From an uncultured Lachnospiraceae bacterium (lineage in GTDB: Bacteria; Bacillota; Clostridia; Lachnospirales; Lachnospiraceae), in NCBI GenBank assembly GCA_902779445.1, contig CACZBM010000007.1, positions 1-64,000 on the forward strand: DNA of 64,000 nucleotides. The letters run 5' to 3'. This document shows positions 62,701 to 64,000 of this stretch, in pieces. Made by a program: the position numbers and the translations under genes. The notes under the pieces are model-generated. The model worked only from the letters and a program-made list of their open reading frames with translations, was not told the origin of the DNA and did not search any database. The first letter of the stretch is position 1. The number at the start of each line of letters is the position of its first letter.

Positions 62701-62831
62701 CACTGCCTTAAAGAGTTTAATCCTTTCTCCTCTTCTTCCCTGTTCCTGAATGCCACATGGTCAGAATGTGCTTTAAGAACGTTTTCCTTAAAACGCATCT
62801 TGTCTCGTACTATAGAATGGTCAAACTCCAT
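59721..62831 (-). CDS. lacZ: Beta-galactosidase, GH2 (LacZ type)
   Basis: 1036 residues, full LacZ length. [44 protein letters not shown] (acid/base Glu), [20 protein letters not shown] (nucleophile Glu), [10 protein letters not shown] and a C-terminal Bgal_small_N domain ([36 protein letters not shown]). Cytoplasmic hydrolysis of lactose and other beta-galactosides. Nineteen bp behind the second alpha-galactosidase-like gene; strong GGAGG-rich ribosome site. Confidence 0.95.
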   Translation of the reverse strand: [1036 protein letters not shown]

Positions 62832-62850
62832 ACCCCTTTTCCTCCGTTTG

Positions 62851-64000
62851 TCATTTCTCCAGATAAATACACACTGACTTCATATCTTCATCAAAATGAT
62901 ATCTTATTCTTCTGTCAGAGATCCCGGTATTTTCATCTTTATAAGAATAAATATCCTTTACACTGTACCCTTCAGGCACCGGGATAAGCGCCTCCGTACC
63001 CGCTGCACCGTTAAAGCTGTGAAGCAGGATATATGCTTTGCCTTTTTCTTTATTCTCTCTGAAAATACCCTGCCATCCATTCAGATGCCTGTAGCTTGTG
63101 ATCTTCGGTCCGAAGAAGTGGGTCTCTCCTTTTCTTATAACAGGCACCAGTTTTTTATAAAATGCGATACCCTTATCCACCAGCTCCCACTGGTCCGCAG
63201 TAAGGTCTACCACATCTCCCGAAACACACATCCTTCCCAGAAAAGTATTCGCTATGGAATACGCAATGCGTTTAAGGCTGTCACTTTCATGAAGAACCGC
63301 CCAGATCTGGCTCTGGGCAGGAAGGATCACCCTGTGAAGATTCGCAGCTATCACCGGTATCTCTTCACATTCATGGGCATCCGAAAATGAAGCCATGGCA
63401 CACTTTGACATCATTAGCGGCTCTATCCTGTGTCCGCCGGATGCGCAGTTTTCTATTATTATCCCGGGGATCTCCTTTTTTATCCTGTCAACAAACCGCG
63501 CAGATTCTTCCTGATTCTGCCGAAGTCCCTCTCCTAAAGATTCTGCTCCGTCGCACCCGATCCCTATGGTATCATTGCAGTCTATCTTCAGATATCCGAA
63601 TCCGTATTTCTTTAGTGTTCCTATGACCTTTTCATTAAGATATTCCCTTACACGGGGCTGTCTTAAATCCCAGAACCTCCGCATTGTGGTCGTAAGGACA
63701 TGGCCGTCCCTTTTTAAAAGGCGCTCAGTATCCTTATAGCTCTCCGATGCTGATCCCACATTATCTATCTCAAACCATAGACCGGGGATCATTCCCGCGT
63801 CTTTTATAAGAGAAACGGTTTTCTGCAGCCCCTCCGGGAACAGCTCCTTTGAAACATCATAATCACCCATGGAGATATCCCAGGGCACATCCGGTCTTTT
63901 ATACCATCCGCAGTCTATAACAAAATATTCAAAACCTTTTCCGGAAATCTTTCTTACGATATCTGCAATATTTTCATGAGAAGGATTTCCCCAGGTCGTG
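62851..64000 (-). CDS. Second alpha-galactosidase-like enzyme (GH36/GH27 clan), N-terminus cut off
   Basis: The frame is open from the window edge, so 383 codons of the C-terminal part are present; an internal ATG-like start near 63888 is not the true one. TTWGNPSHENIADIVRKIS, FEYFVIDCGWYKRPDVPWDISMGDY, PGLWFEIDNVG, GYLKIDCNDT (nucleophile Asp), IIENCASGGHRIEP and MASFSDAHECEE (acid/base Asp) follow the clan GH-D order. It differs clearly from the 732-residue enzyme at 56463-58661, so a different linkage or substrate is likely. First visible gene of the lacZ operon. Confidence 0.88.
   Translation of the reverse strand, partial: TTWGNPSHENIADIVRKISGKGFEYFVIDCGWYKRPDVPWDISMGDYDVSKELFPEGLQKTVSLIKDAGMIPGLWFEIDNVGSASESYKDTERLLKRDGHVLTTTMRRFWDLRQPRVREYLNEKVIGTLKKYGFGYLKIDCNDTIGIGCDGAESLGEGLRQNQEESARFVDRIKKEIPGIIIENCASGGHRIEPLMMSKCAMASFSDAHECEEIPVIAANLHRVILPAQSQIWAVLHESDSLKRIAYSIANTFLGRMCVSGDVVDLTADQWELVDKGIAFYKKLVPVIRKGETHFFGPKITSYRHLNGWQGIFRENKEKGKAYILLHSFNGAAGTEALIPVPEGYSVKDIYSYKDENTGISDRRIRYHFDEDMKSVCIYLEK

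Noticed and set aside
1..64000. tRNA, rRNA or riboswitch genes
   Set aside because: Intergenic gaps are all under 300 bp and none showed a cloverleaf, T-box or known riboswitch core by eye; a covariance-model search was not possible.

Overview
The window looks like a chromosomal segment of an anaerobic Clostridia bacterium, most likely a Lachnospiraceae member from a rumen or gut habitat. The pointers are a moderate G+C content, AGGAGG-type ribosome binding sites, a YvyF-type flagellar regulator, a minimal SufBC Fe-S assembly pair, 4Fe-4S redox proteins, a GG-leader small protein and a large galactoside-utilisation locus. Genus is not resolvable by eye. Coding density is very high, most genes lie on the minus strand, and no gap between genes exceeds 300 bases. 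I saw no rRNA, tRNA, CRISPR array, prophage or insertion sequence.

Layout. 1-14.3 kb: an exopolysaccharide/capsule cluster, all minus strand: a truncated CapD-type protein, a stray YvyF-like gene, two O-antigen-ligase/polymerase-like membrane proteins flanking a frameshifted flippase, four glycosyltransferase/sugar-transferase genes, three membrane proteins of unknown role, GDP-fucose synthase and dTDP-rhamnose reductase. 14.3-17.9 kb: a D-Ala-D-Ala-ligase, a membrane-anchored Mur ligase and an alpha/beta hydrolase. 18.0-26.3 kb: an apparently single operon joining a minimal type IV pilus-like machine (PilC, four small pseudopilin-like proteins, PilT) to a FIST-domain hybrid histidine kinase and a dual-receiver protein. 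26.3-35.3 kb: a second, paralogous hybrid kinase/receiver pair, then SufC/SufB-type Fe-S assembly and an amino-acid (probably cystine) ABC transporter. 35.4-44.3 kb: mixed housekeeping and accessory genes, including a HECTH protein and a small GG-leader protein. 44.3-48.1 kb: sbcDC. 48.2-52.9 kb: secreted GH13 glucosidase, TetR, galE, mazG and an HTH protein fused to a desulfoferrodoxin-like domain. 53.1-64.0 kb: a galactoside locus with an ABC sugar importer, two alpha-galactosidases, LacZ and an AraC regulator.

How the genes work together. The galactoside locus should import alpha- and beta-galactosides and hydrolyse them inside the cell; galE nearby serves UDP-galactose interconversion. 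Four copies of a TGTGnCACTwTT-like half-site, in two pairs each with exactly 21-bp offset, lie upstream of the AraC gene and of the solute-binding-protein gene and are probably the operators of this regulon. The two hybrid-kinase/receiver modules have no DNA-binding output, so they probably act through protein contacts; one is tied to the pilus genes, the other to Fe-S assembly. Dispersed palindromic REP-like elements sit in at least four intergenic gaps.

The best candidates for something new are the kinase-coupled PilT-only pilus operon, the HTH-superoxide-reductase-like fusion, the orphan GG-leader protein beside a HECTH protein, the Mur ligase lacking its UDP-binding domain, and two plus-strand genes whose promoters place transcription start at the start codon (leaderless mRNAs).
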